From Lycocorax pyrrhopterus obiensis (taxonomy: Eukaryota > Chordata > Aves > Passeriformes > Paradisaeidae), in NCBI GenBank assembly GCA_014706295.1, contig JACSVZ010000001.1:42064383-42128382 (forward strand): 64,000 nucleotides of DNA, given 5' to 3'. The position numbers were made by a program, and so were the translations under genes. Under the pieces are notes generated by a model. That model saw nothing but the letters and a program-made list of their open reading frames with translations, was not told the DNA's origin and searched no databases. This document shows positions 35,879-49,400 of this stretch, piece after piece. Every line of letters begins with the position of its first letter. Position 1 is the stretch's first letter.

Positions 35879-36464
35879 TTGAACTGCAGATGCAGGGACA
35901 CTGATCTGGCTCCTTGCAGAGACAAGTCTGGTCTGGCAAGAATTGTATGCTACTATAGAGTGCTGAGGGATGGTGGCTTTACAGTTTTCAGGGTCAAGTT
36001 GGCCCATAACCAGTTTACAGAGTCTAAACTAAAATCACTTGGCCTCCCTGCACCATGCAGAGTCAACCAAACAACTCTGCATGGAGCTAGTCCAAGCCTG
36101 GCACAGCTGACTTTGGAGAGGACGTACAGTTTGATGGGCACTGCATTGTAGCCCATAGAGCTTTCTTTGTCCATGCCTCTCTGCTGCTTTCTGGCAGTGC
36201 TTCTCGTCCAAGGGATTATTGCTAAGATGCAGAGTGGAACTACTGTACAGGGCCAGCACGGATCTAGTGCCGTGCCTAAACTGGCACACACTGCTGGACT
36301 GGGACCCTGGACAGAGACACCTGAAGGGCTCTGCTAAAGTCAGCTGTGGTCTACCTGCCTTGTTGGCTACACCAGACATGATATTGACTCTCTTTTATCT
36401 CATACTTGTTCGATTATTTTGTATATCTCAGGTATCCTCATCCTCCTTACTTGTGGTCAGCTGA
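35879..36464. other. Block with overlapping open frames and a hairpin
   Basis: Two plus-strand frames (90 and 81 codons) and two minus-strand frames (112 and 114 codons) overlap here. The sequence is somewhat richer in G+C and CAG/CTG words than its flanks and carries the 11-bp inverted repeat at 36053-36084. No protein motif is recognised in any frame. It may be an unrecognised, decayed repeat. Confidence 0.3.
36053..36084. repeat. Perfect 11-bp inverted repeat, 10-base loop
   Basis: CCATGCAGAGT (36053-36063) and ACTCTGCATGG (36074-36084) pair perfectly around a ten-base A/C-rich loop. It is the strongest short hairpin I found by eye in the window. Confidence 0.9.
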
Positions 36465-39400
36465 TGATAAATTCCTTTCTGAAACAAGGCTGGGTTTTGG
36501 GGATACTTATCGACTAATATTTGGGGAAGAAATGCTTTTTCTGAGTAAAAAACTTAATTTTCCATTTCTCAGGACATTGAAACAGCAATGAGTGGGACCA
36601 GCCAGCACAGTAAGGGCTACCTCAAAGGTTTCCTTTGTGCTTTCCTGCAAATTGGGAAAAGTCTGTGGAGCCTGTCGGACAAATTGTGCCAGGGAATTTA
36701 ATGGGAGACTGCTTGTTACCACAGACCAAAGGGATCCAGGCTTAGTGCTACAGGCAGTGATGTTTTTTGCCTGGGAATGGTTGTCTAGCACAGGGGTAAC
36801 TTGAGGATGATTGCATAAAATATCTGGCTTCAGGGGAGCTAGTCGTTACTGGTCTGGAGTCTCTACAAAGGGAGTCTCCTGATCCCCAGCTCCACAGCAG
36901 GCAGTCTGCATTCCTCCACCCCAAATGTGTATCTGAAGGGTGCTCGAGAGCCATTAAAACATCTCTAAATTATACTGTTAGTTTTTGAAAATAAGTTTAA
37001 AATGTTTTTGAAGAGGAGCATATGACAGGAGGTCTTTATAGTGTTTCTGGAGATAAATGGGTTGTGCCAGAGCAGACCCAGAGAAAGTAGAATACAACTT
37101 GCTGCTTACTGACTGCCAATAAGCACTACTGCCCGTTTAGGAGTGCAAGAGCAAAAGACAAACTAAATTATTAACTGCATGTACTTGAAAAGAATCTAAA
37201 AGATTATATTTTATTGCATGAAAATCTTTTATCAAACTCCACATCAACAGCTGTATGTTAACTCTTGAACTTTTGTCCTGGGAAACTTCTTCTCATGCCT
37301 CACTTTTCTAATGTTGTCAGTTTTCAGATAGAGTCTTTAGTGTACTGAAATGTTGAGAGAGCATTAAAAAACAGCAGTTTATTCAAAACTAGGTTTGCAA
37401 AATTCAATCAGTGAATGATGGGTCGTACAAAAGTGTTGAAAAAGCTAAATGACACATGAAGGGGAAAGTTTACATGAAACAAAGCCTAACATTAATTTAA
37501 ATGTTATTTTACTGTAAGAGAGGCTGCAGTATCTATCACATGCATATCCAGGGGAACAAGAACCTTTGGGAATCTTATACTATAGTGTTGAATTTTAGGT
37601 ATTTCTGCAACACTGATGTCTCTACATATATCTTGAGAGAGCTGAGATCTCAAATGTGCTGCATGACATTCTTTCTCCTTGTATGACATACGTGACCTTA
37701 GAAAATATCTAAGATGATCCCTTATTTTTCAATTTTTTTAGAAAACTTTCTAATGCATTTGTTCATTATATGTATAGAAGGCTTTTTCCTTTTTTGTGGG
37801 TATATCTTAACTTTCCTTTGGAGTAAAACTTAATACCCCTTGAAACTGATGCATCCTAGTGCAAAGAAAAGACTTCTAGAAGCATTATCCACTCCTGATG
37901 AATTCAGGTTTCTGAAATTATCTGTTCTAGAGCAAAGGAAGTTCAAGGAAAACCCAAAATTAAGAAATGCCTTTGTGACTAATTTTTCAGCCTTGTTCTT
38001 CCAGCTGTCATCAAAAACTGATTTATCCCTTCTCAACATGCAATCCTCATGCTGACTGTGAAGAACTAGCAACATCAAAGTGAATATCTGCTAAAGGTAC
38101 TCCTAGTGAAGAGAAGGATTCGTTTGTCTGAAGTGTCGGCCAGTCTTTGTGCACTGCAAAGGGGGTACCAACAGCTCTAGAAGAGTGCCAGGGCATAAAT
38201 TCCAGAATCTCTCATTCTTTCAGCAAAGGTTTTCCAGAGCTGTGAAGACATGTAGCACCTTAGAGAAGAAAAGTATTTATACAGGGAAAGCTTCCAGGGG
38301 AAAGTAATTCAAAGTAATTCAGAGAGTTTTGGGTTTTCTTCCCCAAATATGTTTTGTGAGTGCTTATCACCCAGAAGAGAATACCAGGGAAAAGACTGTT
38401 GTATTCATTTTCAGTCAGAGTGACAATCTTATTTTCTGTTTGTGAATATGGTAATAATATATTTTCTCCTGGTATTACAATGCCCTTTTCTAAGGAAGCA
38501 GCAGTAAACTTTATCTGACGCATGCTAATGAAGTCCTTCGACAGAAGACAGACTTCATAGGAAATTCCCACCTCACTTTAATTCAGATCTCAAAAACAAG
38601 AGGATGAAGAGCTATAAAACCTTTTTTACTTTGTAAAGTTTTATCGTTAAATTTTCCTTTCTAAAAGTATAAGAGCACGACAAATACAGAAAAAAAACCC
38701 CTCCCATGTGTGGAGTTAGTTCAGTTTGGCTGTCAGGTTTCACTCATGACACAGCCCTAATGATTTCTCTTCCTACAAATCTCCTCTTAAAAACAGTGTG
38801 GTACCCCATCAGAACAACTTATAAATGATGTGCTTCACTACCTCCCATTGAAAAAATGGGGAGGAGTGAGAAGGCTGTCAGAGAACTTAAGGAGTAGTTT
38901 AGAAGTGTTTCTCTCTGCAATGAGGAATAGGGATTTCCATCTTCCACAGAGACTCTAAATTGCTTTAGCCTATTCGAACTACTGTAAATAGATTGAGTGC
39001 ACAGAATGGAGTTGTGGAGAACTACTGGAGACAAATTGCACATTTCAGAAGATTAAAGGAGCTAGTTTCCATCCCCACTTTGGGGATCAATGAGGAGATG
39101 TGCCGGGGTGTGCTATCTCAAGGAGCATCTTGCTGCATGCTGCTTATCCTCAGCTGCCTGGAAGGGGGCTTTGGTCACACACTGGCTGGGAAGGAAGTTC
39201 CTTTGCTCTTTTCCCTTTAGGTGATATCTGACATGCAGTCATTGCAGATACTCCTAAAATATTGTAAATTATTGGCAGTCTGCAGCAGCAGGGAGCCCAG
39301 TACATGCTGACAGATTATTTTACTTTTCTTGAGGGGTGGCTTTTCCCAGGCCATTCCTATCTGTGCTACCTCAGCTAAACAGCTATCAGTGTCTGAGAAA

Positions 39401-39806
39401 ATAGATATAAAGTAGCTCAGTTAATTCCAAATTACCTGCAGACTGTGCTTCAGATTTGCTGTTTATCAGTCTTGAAGAGAAAAGGGAGTAAAAGCAGTTT
39501 TTCTGATGTTAATATATTTCTTAAAAACTTCTCCAAACGAAAAACAACAATGGACTGGAAGAGAAGTGGGTCACTGAGAATTGGTATTGCAAGACTCTTA
39601 CGATATAAAGCTTTTCATAAAATTATGAGGCTGCACCTTAAAAGAAATTAATTTGTTGTCCCTATTTGAATGAAGAGGAATTCCAGAATCTCACTACTCT
39701 AATTTTGCAAAGTCTTTCTTTAAGTCCCAGAAAGAAATACTATGTCATCATCCTCCAACTTAAATTTCTCTTTTCTTTCCTTATTCATGTTTCTCAGATA
39801 ATATAC
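36465..39806. other. Non-coding DNA, no recognised element
   Basis: About 3.3 kb. Open frames on both strands are mostly 60-82 codons, with two larger ones on the minus strand: 94 codons (36507-36791) and 103 codons (38260-38571). None is recognised. The pair at 37830-38078 occupies the same bases on opposite strands. No transposon is identified. Confidence 0.5.
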
Positions 39807-40352
39807 TGGTTGGGTGTGGTTGGGATGGAGTTAATGTTCCTTAAAGTGGCCCATATGGTTACGTGTTTCGGATTTGAACTAAAACAATGCTGATAACACA
39901 CCAGTGTTTTGGCTATTGCTGAACAGTGCCTGCATGCCACTTGGGCTTTCTCAATGTCTCATGCTGCCTCTCCAGTGAGGAAGCTGGGGTAGGCAAAGGG
40001 CTGGGAAGGGACACAGCTATGACAGCTGACCCCAACTGACCAGAAGGATATTCCAGGCCATAAAATGTAACACTCAGCAATAAAAAGCTCGAGGAAATGA
40101 GAAGAAAGAGACATTCACAGTTATGGCTTTTGTCTTCACAAGTAACCATCATCTGTGCTGAGGGCTGGCTTTCCTGGAAATGACTAACCATCTTCCTACT
40201 GATGAGAAGTAGGGAATGAATACCTTATTTTGCATTGCTCCACATGTAGCTTTGCTTCACCTATTAAAGTGTTTTTATCTTTACCCACAGTTTTCCAGCT
40301 TTCCTTCCAATTCTGTTTCCATGAGTGACTGGGTGGGTGCTCAGCTGTTCAA
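39807..40352 (+). mobile_element. ERVL-type solo LTR
   Basis: The wording matches a widespread ERVL-type LTR that I know from neoavian genomes. It opens with 'ggttgggatggagttaat' (39818) and continues with 'gctgataacacaccagtgttttgg' (39888), 'gggacacagctatgacagctgaccccaactgaccagaaggatattcca' (40008) and 'cttttgtcttcacaagtaacc' (40128). 'gaaatgactaaccatcttcc' (40176) and 'aatgaataccttattttgc' (40216) follow. A TATA-like AATAAAAA lies at 40079-40086 and an ATTAAA poly(A) signal at 40263-40268. Similarity fades near 40350. There is no internal coding region beside it, so it is a solo LTR. The 128-codon open frame 40216-40602 starts inside it and is not a gene; the 92-codon minus frame 39913-40191 is antisense to it. 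Confidence 0.88.
40263..40268 (+). promoter_or_regulatory. LTR poly(A) signal ATTAAA
   Basis: The variant poly(A) hexamer lies 184 bases after the start of the TATA-like box, followed by a T-rich stretch, as expected for the R-U5 boundary. Confidence 0.5.
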
Positions 40353-43300
40353 GGTCATCCAACTACCAAGACAGACAACAATAGCATTTTCTTACTCTCT
40401 TCCAGGCTTTATTTTTGTAACTCTTCTTAGAGCTGAAACATATTCAACCATTCCCTACATATTCCATTTTGGACCCCTTTTCCTGATGGCAAACTGCATT
40501 TCTTTCTTTCTTTTATTTAATTTTTTCCTAGTGAAAATATTTCTGCTGATATACCCCAGGGTACAGTTTTCTGTTTCATTGCACTATATGAATCCCACTT
40601 AGTTTCTTATTGCTACTTCTTGTGACTGTGAATAATGCTAAGTATTTCTTCCCTGGGCAGCACAGCTCAAAGAAAGTGAAAATGTTGATTGTTTATGTTA
40701 TCAGAGATGTGTTGACACTACTAAAAGTCAAATAATAATTTACTACTATTTTATTTTATATTGGCATACACATTGAAGGAAACATTTGAGCTTGCTCACA
40801 GGTTTTGAAAGAACTGTACAGTGAGGTCAGGATTCAAATCCCTGTAACATCAATGGTACTTTGCAGAGAGCCAAGTATGAACTCTTCAGCTGTGTGCTTT
40901 GGATTTTTAACTGTCAAATTTTGTGAAAAATGTTAAGCTTGGAGTGGATAATACAAATCTTATGGTGAAGCGAAAAGTGTCATGTGGCTACTGTGAACTG
41001 TTATGAACTACAAAATTAACCATGGTTACTTAGTCAGTGGGTCTGGACACTTGATTGTCATGAAGAATTTGACCTGGGTATGTTGTCTCACAAAAAATGT
41101 GCAGCTGAGATACCTCTGACAAAATACAGATTTATTTTGTCATCCTTTCCCCCCCTTAGTCCATAGAGAAAGACAGGCACTGCTAAGGCATCTCACCTAA
41201 TATAAGTGATTAAAGCTGCCTCCTTTTTATTTTAGGGATACAGGGTTACTTCAGTCCCAAGATAAAACCTTAATTCAACTCAAAATTCAGACATAAATAT
41301 TTGTAGACATTTACACCATAAACATTTAAGTTGTCCGAATCTGGAGCTCTTAATATTAGGTAATATGAACACTTCTTTTGGATTATTTTGCCACTTGGCA
41401 AGGGTTTTCTAAATAGCCTCCATTTCCAATTTGCTTTTTTTCTAGTTTTCATTAGATAGTTTAATAAGCTTATTTGGGGTGTTTTTCGGATCTGAAGATA
41501 AATCTGATTTTTTGGACACATTAACATGAAACGGTAAAGAAAGGACCTAGAGGACCAGATTCAAAATGAAAACATAAACTTGATTCCCTCTGCTTCTTCT
41601 TCCAGTTAGGGAGATTTCTGTGTTCTTGCTTCCTGGAACATAAATTTTTCTTGCCCTGTACTTTAGCTTTTTAATTACTCTTTATCAGTGATGAACATAA
41701 TTTCTGTCAAGCAAAGATATTTTCTTACTTGGTTTAAAAAAAAAAAAAAAAGAAGGTCATATACTTGGGAAAATTACAGAAAGACAGTTTATGGGCTGTA
41801 GCAAGTGAGAACTACTGGTGTAAAATGATTATCAATTACTCATTTTCAACCAGCTATCTCACTTGATCCATTCTACCTACTATATTGTAGTGCATTTATC
41901 AACTTAATTCAGGCAGTTAGTCATTCGATTTTCTCATTTCATTATTCTGTATAGAGAGCAATTGTTTTTTGTAATTATGGTAATAAAACTATATTTAGAT
42001 CTGATTTAACCTCCCACTCCTTTAGGCATCTCAGTTAAGTGTGTAAGCTGTGATCCTTTTTGCTCTTCTCAGTACAGGTGTTCCCTTTACTCTTGGGGGA
42101 AGAAGAAATGGGGCTGTCAGGGAAATGTGGACAATAGGAGGCCTCAGAGAAAAATTTAAATCAGGCAGGTTCAGTTTTGGCCATGGTCGTTACCACAGAG
42201 AGACATAACTGATTCACTGTCTTGAATTCCAGTTCTGGCAAATCTGGCACTTCTTGAAATTTATTTAAATTTTTCTAGTTTTACTCCATTTTCTAGGTTG
42301 AAACTTTGGAAGACTTTTAGCTTTCACAACTTCTGATATTAGTCAAAATTACATAGAAAGCATATATACAGTGAAACTCTGAGGATTTAGGTTATTTAAG
42401 TGTAATTTTCTACTGTTATTTTTATGAGGAGGTTGGGCCAAAAACCAGGATAGAAATCAATAACAGCAAGAGGTCAATCTCCTAATAATGTACCCACTAC
42501 CTATAAAAGTACCCATAAATTGGCTGCTTAAATGGCTGAATTTACATGAGAATTTTAGGATTCATACAGTCCCTTGCGGTATGCTAATGAAGTATTGTAA
42601 AAAGCAAATATCAGAGTTGCAGTCCTCTAGCATGACAATTTCTGCTTTGAATCCAAAACATCTTTGACAGTTTTTGTTCCTTCTTTCAGCATCTTGCACT
42701 TAATATATCTCTCCCAGTAATTATTTTGTTCTTTGTCTTCTTCTGATTACTTCCAAATTCAAGAGATATTTTTTTATGCCATAAGATTTGTATATATTTT
42801 TAAATGGAAAATGTACTCTTAAAATTTGCTAAATGTTCTCTGAGCTTCATCCCTGACCTTTTGTTTTTCAGCTATATTCATTTCATACAGTCCCTTGGAT
42901 ATTGCTAGAGTGTATATTTTCAGGTTTGAGCTTCTTTGTTCATCAACATTAGCCTTCTTTATTTCTGGTGTATTTTTAGCTAGATTACATGCACAACCCT
43001 TGGGCATACATTAATTTATCTTCGAATGTTTTCCATTTCCCTCTGTGTCCTTTATCTCTATTGATTTATCCTACTTGATTTCATCCAGTGCTTTTACATT
43101 CTTCTGAAACTCACTCTTTGAAATTTAACATCCTTCTTTTTTTTTCCTTTTGTGGTTTTACCTGTGTCCTAATTACCACCCTAATTAGGTTATGAACACA
43201 ATTGCAAAGAGCCCTTGCACTTCTGCAATCCTGTTATATTTACCACATACAGACCTAGCCAAAGATTGATTTTTTTCTTCTAAATTCTTCCTCTTTCCCT

Positions 43301-43837
43301 ACTGCATATATATTATAGTGCTGTGCTTTAACCACAGAATTAAACATCTCTTGATTTTCTTCTTATGTAATGAGCCTAAATGTACTAATTCAGAACTTTA
43401 CCAATTTGCTGTAGGTAATGTTGTGTTTACAACTCCTATATATTGCTGTAAGTTTTTTCAAATGAAGACTATAAATTTGTCTCGTTTTTCTTCTTTTTAT
43501 TCTCTGGTTTCATTGTAAAATATAATAAATGACCTCTACTGTCACATTTTCAAATACAAAGTATACACTTTTCTTAAGAAAAATATTACAACCATATCTC
43601 CCTTTAAAAATTTCTAGTTATTGGGGATTTTTAAAATTTGTCTTACATTGTTATTCAAAATTTGCTCTTTGTTCCAAATGACGCATGAAATTTTTCTCCT
43701 CTCCTCTCATCCTCCTTTGACTTTCTAATTTATCTCAGTTTTTCATATCAATCCTTTGTAGACTTTCACAGCATTCATCTGATCAATCTTTAACTAATTT
43801 TATCACATCTTTTTTATTTGTATGCACCTGAAAGTCT
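40353..43837. other. AT-rich non-coding DNA with an A16 run
   Basis: About 3.5 kb. It contains A16 at 41736-41751. Open frames of 62-85 codons on the minus strand are Lys- and Asn-rich as expected from AT-rich DNA. Nothing is recognised. Confidence 0.5.
41736..41751. repeat. Poly(A) run (A16)
   Basis: Sixteen consecutive A; no retroposed body is recognised upstream. Confidence 0.85.
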
Positions 43838-43840
43838 TTG

Positions 43841-43880
43841 CCATGGTGACAATGTCATTGCCATGGTGACAATGTCATTG
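43841..43880. repeat. 20-bp perfect tandem duplication
   Basis: CCATGGTGACAATGTCATTG occurs at 43841-43860 and again at 43861-43880 without a difference, framed by TTG on the left. A third partial echo (TTATTGCCATG) follows at 43881-43891. Confidence 0.95.
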
Positions 43881-44029
43881 TTATTGCCATGTACAGACAA
43901 AATTAAAAATTTTCAGGAATATTCTGGGTTATTGTACAGCTTTAAAGTAATGCATATTTAAATTGCAATCACTTTTGCTACCATACTGGTAGGTAAATGT
44001 AAATACTTGACACTTCTATGCAAATTTAT

Positions 44030-44082
44030 CATAGAAGCATAGAATGATTTGGGCTGGGAAGGACCTTAAAGATCATCTAGTT
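44030..44082 (-). mobile_element. CR1 LINE, very short 3' tail
   Basis: About 53 bases: a terminal repeat (complement of ATTCTATGCTTCTATG) followed by 'gggctgggaaggaccttaaagatcatctag', the most 3' part of CR1. Minus strand. The 107-codon plus-strand open frame 44044-44367 starts inside this tail and is not supported as a gene. Confidence 0.9.
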
Positions 44083-46339
44083 ATGCATAGCTACAGCAAA
44101 ACAACCCCACACTGTTTTGTCTTCACATTTGTTTCTGCCTCCTTATTTAAGCAACTTTCCCTTGCTTACGGTAGATGGTTTCCACAAGCACACTCTTCTT
44201 GCTGTTCAGCTCCTTCCTACTGTTATTTCTGGCTAATGCACTTCAACCACTCAGTTGTCAGCTCTTTCACCTATTACATCTTTGAAGACCAGAAAGGATT
44301 TAAGGAGACTAAATATTTTCTAATTTCATATTTCTATCATAGTTATGACTGTATGTTCAGAAAATGATCCTGTTTCTTAGAAAATGATCCTATTGCATTT
44401 TTCTTCAGATTACTTTCTAGCCACCAAGGCCTATAGATTCTGAGATAAATGGTCAGATTGCCTTCTTCCCATGGACACCAGTTTAATCTCATCGTTAATG
44501 ATGCAGTAACTTCAAAACAGTTCACCTGAAACTTCATTGCCAACTTTGCAACAACATTGTATTGAAGTTCAGAAAATACTGAGAATGATTTGAAATCACT
44601 TCATTGCAAGATCCAATCCAGTCCTGTAGTAAAATATTAATACTTGTTCTTTTCAGTGACAGCCTTGTTGCCTTTACTTCCCTTTATTAACTTCTGCAGT
44701 AGGACTGGGGCCTCCATGTCTGTGACCAGGGCTACTTGTGCAGTGACCTCCCCCAAGAAAGAGGGGCAACACCGGGAGGTGAAAAGGGAACAAAGCAATA
44801 TGATGCACGTGTGACTTCCTCCTTGAAATCCTGCTCACAAAATTTGGATATATCATCTGTCCACACCACAGCAGCTCCCCCCATTTATGTCCCCAGTGCC
44901 CCAGTGCAGCTGTTTCTGCACCACGTTCTAAAACATTTAAATCTCTTATAATTGCACGTGAGTTAGACTAACAGCCACATAACTTGAACGCTTTTTTGGC
45001 ATGAATTTGTGGTCCACATAAGGTTTCTTCTCATATACACTTGTGGTTATTTCTAGAAGGCTTTAATTCTTTACCTCTTCAGGTTTCCCTCCCAGAAGAG
45101 CACCTCTTCAACCACCACACCGACAGGAAGTTGAAAGTTTCTGGCTGTGGCTTGGTATCTATTAAGAGCTTTCCTCAGCATCTTCCCTCTTTGTCTCTTG
45201 CTCTGTCCTCTCTTTCTAGCTCTAAACCCAAGTACTCTTGATCTTATTTTTACTGTGCTCCTCTTTTCCAGATATCCTTGCTATGAAATGTTTGTTCTAG
45301 GCACCAGGGAATGTGATAACTCAGTTCACAAGCTCAGAAAACTATACTCCTGTCAGATACTTCAGTTAATGTAGATACTGTATGTATCCATATTTCTCTT
45401 TAACTGTCTTCCTTTAGAAATCAGCATAACCTGCCCTAGCTGCAAACTTTACGTTTTACTCAGTCTAAAGATATATAGTTTGTCACATTTTACAACTCAC
45501 CAGGTTGAAGTAAAAGAGGATGAACACAATATGAAGCAATCAAGGGCTTGTGAAGAGGGCCCTCATCACACCCAGTCAGAACCCTGGAGTAATCCAATTA
45601 AATTGAATAGTTCACAGGAAACCCCAGAGGATTAAACACACTTACCCAAGCAAACCTATTTCCTACCACTTGAGGGGTATAGCTCTGAAAACATGCATCT
45701 CATTAAGTCCCTAAAATGGCAATTAAGGCTAAAAGGTTAGAGAAAGATAATAAAGCATTATAGGGATTCGGCAAACTCGATCACCCTATACCTCCCTCTT
45801 CCCCCCAGTCAGTGCCAGCTGTTTTCTAATTAACCCAATGGTAGCAAGGTGTCCACAAGAGAATATCTGCTGATTAGGCAAAGAACTCCCATTTCTCAAT
45901 GCTATTAGGCCTGTGCCTCTAAACTCCATGTTTTACAGAAGTCTGCAGTCATCACCAAAGTTATGTCTATGCAATATGCAACTACAGTACCTGCATACAA
46001 GCAAAGACACCCAGATTCCACTAAAGCAATCAGCTCATGCTGGCTGGTAACAGTTATGCAACTGAGATCAAGGCAATGTAGGAAAATCATCAGTATTCTC
46101 ATTCACACCTTCTTCTCAGCTTGTATCCTCTCTTCTCATCTCCCAACAGGTTTTTTAGTTCTTTTTCCAACGCTGGAGCGCCAGTTAGATTTCTTAGGGA
46201 GAAGCTCCAGGGTGTCTGAAGAGCACCTCAGCGGTTTGTCATCATCTGTTCCCTATTTTGACTAGAATTTGTTGTCAGGAAATCATTTGTAGATAAAAAT
46301 GTTTGAAAATACAAGCCCTCCCCTCTCTTTCCATTGATT
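44083..46339. other. Non-coding DNA, no recognised element
   Basis: About 2.3 kb. Open frames of 60-100 codons are unrecognised; those around 45041-45374 are rich in Leu and Ser, as expected from pyrimidine-rich DNA. Confidence 0.5.
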
Positions 46340-46494
46340 TTAGAATCTTAGAATCATTAAATAGTTCGGATTGGAAGGGACCTTAAAGACCAACTAGTTC
46401 CAGTCTCTACCACAGGCAGGGGCACCTTCCAGTAGACCAGGTTGCTCAGAGCCCCATCCATCCTGGCCTTGAACACTTCCAGTGATGGAGCATT
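46340..46494 (-). mobile_element. CR1 LINE, 3' fragment
   Basis: Minus-strand CR1 of about 155 bases. Its terminal repeat lies at 46340-46358, then 'ttggaagggaccttaaagaccaactagttcca' (46371) and 'cagggg' with 'ttccagtagaccaggttgctcagagccccatccatcctggccttgaac' (46427). It ends near 'agtgatggagca'. The wording is closest to the 0.9-kb copy. Confidence 0.95.
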
Positions 46495-49400
46495 TTTGTA
46501 AGCTGGATTCATTTAGGGGAGCAGTAAACAAAGGGAATAGAAGTGATCATTGCAGAGAAACAGGAACTCTGGAAAACCATTTAGCAAAGCCAAGGTCTGG
46601 ACTTCCCACTGGAAGTACCCACAGTATGCCTTGGATTGTTACATTCCTCACTTAGGGGGCTACAGTTAGGGGGGGGACAAATCAGATTCAGAACATGGGC
46701 ACTAAAGCTGGTCTATTAATGTGCCTTTAAAGACTCAGGTAAAGAAAATTCACATCTTATGTGAAAGGAAGAGAAATGGATTTGCCTAGCCTCGGTATGT
46801 TAAGAGGCATATTGGTAAAACTAGCAATAAGATCAATTTTGCCTCTCTAATATTATTTTTATTTCTGTGTGTTTCGTGTCCTAAAAAGTAATTTCCTTAT
46901 GCTTTAGTAGAAGGGAACACGAGCTTCAAAAATTTGTATTTATTATTACTAGAGTACCTAAGCATATGCTGACATTTTTTGAGCTGACATGACAGATGAT
47001 CTTTTATCTACAGTTTAAGTACTGAATTTGAAAAAGCATTTCTTCGGCCTGTCTGTAGTCCTAAGACACCTTCTCAAAACCTATCCCAAACCATAGGCAA
47101 ACACTATACAAATAATAACAGAGCTACTTTTCTATGCTAAGTTGCTTTGATTTTGTGCATTTGATTGTAACACCCCCTGAAATTTCAAACGCCACTTCTC
47201 AAATAACATCTTTTTGTTCCTCAGAAGTGCTATGACAAATCCTGACCTGACATCTTTGCAAAACACGTAATGCCAAAGTTGGTGCACGTAAGTCACCTGA
47301 AAATGACAGTGATAGAGAAGTCATTTTATGAAATGCTGAAACTTAGTCCTGCTATGAAATTTTCATTCACTTTACAGTGTTCAGGTTGCTGGATAGTACA
47401 GTGTCTTGTATCTTACCCACAGACAGCTCTAAAGTTGAAAGGTTTATATTGTTGTACACTAGATGTTTTAGGTCAATATTTTTTAGCACTAAAATTAAAC
47501 ACCAAAACAGTGGGGAAATCAATACACTGGTTTACATGAAAATCAATTAGGATGCAAGAAAGTTTTGGTTTTTTTCCCCTTCCTAGTGATATTCATTATC
47601 TACTAATAATTTATCCTTTTCCATTTACTCACAGTCAGAACTAAAACCACACGATTTCTTCTATTTTCTGTGTGAAAATCAATCTCCTATTGCTGCTAAT
47701 GACAGCTGTAAATTAAACATAGATGAGAGTACATTTAAAAAAAATAAATTCTTGGTGCAGTATATTAATCTCCAGATTTAAACATCAGGTGCTTCAAGAC
47801 ATAACTTCAGTTATGATCTCTGTCCAAGAAGGTAAAAAGCATCACATCAGAGATTACAAAGCTGGTGATAATTTACTTGAAGAGCTTTTTTCAAGTAAAA
47901 TTAATTTTTCAAACTTGATGCTGAATGTAAATCCAGATATGTCTTTCAAGACTGTGCTTTCCTGGCAATGAAAAGGTTTTGTTCCACTAAGTAAGAGTCC
48001 ATATAACTCAACTTCCTCCTGTGCAAAAATGTTGTACAGTGCACACATAATTTCATTTCTGTTCTATAAAGACTTGTTCTAAGATTTTTCATATCTTTCA
48101 AAAGAGCAATTGCTTGTGTACATTTATGAAAGGATCACAACCAATCTGAAAAGTTGATCACAACCAAACTGAAAAGTCGAAATTTTGTTTTTCCAACTTC
48201 TAATTAGAAAACATTTGTAGTTTTTCAATTGTGAAATTGATGTTTAATAATCACAATGTTACAATGCATTTTTGCCTAATTTTACAGATACTTTAAATGA
48301 AAATTTTATTAAGAAATTAAAAACCTTTTAACTAGAAATATAAAATAAATAAGGCTATAAAAAGGTCAATAAAGGAAGAGGGGAAAGTAGAGAAGCAATT
48401 CAGCAACTGACACTTCTATTCAAATTTAAGCAGTTTTTAAATAAGATGAAACATAAAAAGAAAGGTAATTTGAGAAATACTTCAGACAAAATAATTGTGT
48501 GGGTGCTGCAAACCTAGTCAATAAAGAGCTAAAATATGGAACTATCGTTGTCCAGTCAGAGCATTTATGGAGATCAAATTTAAATATTTTCTTTATGAGT
48601 CATAAGATCAGTGAAGATGGTAAACTTGAATTAAACTTACAGAGGCATTTGACTTGATGTTACATGTCACTTTAATCAAAAAATTATTTCAAAGCTCTGA
48701 AAGAGCTATTTTAAAATTATTAAAGATGGCTAAATGATAGGTCTCAAAATGTCAACGTAAATTGAAATCGTCCCTGTTCATCCTCAAATCCTTTCTGTGA
48801 ACTCACTCAGGGACTCTTTCTTGGCACTTGGATACCTCATATATTTATCCAAGATCTTTAAGAAGCTTTAAAATTATTACTGGTATTGTGAGAGGAAGAC
48901 CAGGGACAGGGTGAATGTTAAAAACAGGAGAGGCTAACTTCCAGATGAAGCACTTGCGCTGTCACCTGGAGAGCCTTTTCTTTCACTAAGACCCAAGCAG
49001 GAGAAAGGGAAAATTATTTTTCCTCCTGACCTGCACAGTTAGGGTGTAAACCTACAGCTAGAAAGAGGGAAAAGGTCCTAAAAGACATGGTTTAAATGAA
49101 ATGTATTTGTGTTTCCTCTACATTTCTTTGAAAGCTAGAATATTATTTTACCTTTCCCAGCTTCTGTCCCCTATAGCAGAAGAATTAGACTGAACAGCAT
49201 TGCTGGCCTAAAACAGAAGGGAAAGGATATACAGCTTTTCTCTACGGGAGCAGTCTACTCAGTTTCAAATGCAGATGTACTCTAAATCGCGTAATAGTCT
49301 ATATAAGCGTTTACAGCAGAACATTCCCTCTGTGTTTTTTAATTTTCTGATATTTGCAGTTGTGTGATTAACACAGAAATAAGTCCTAAGACTATGACTA

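Noticed and set aside
40216..40602. A 128-codon hydrophobic open frame resembling a membrane protein.
   Set aside because: Its first third is LTR sequence and the rest is T-rich DNA, which codes for Phe and Leu in any frame.
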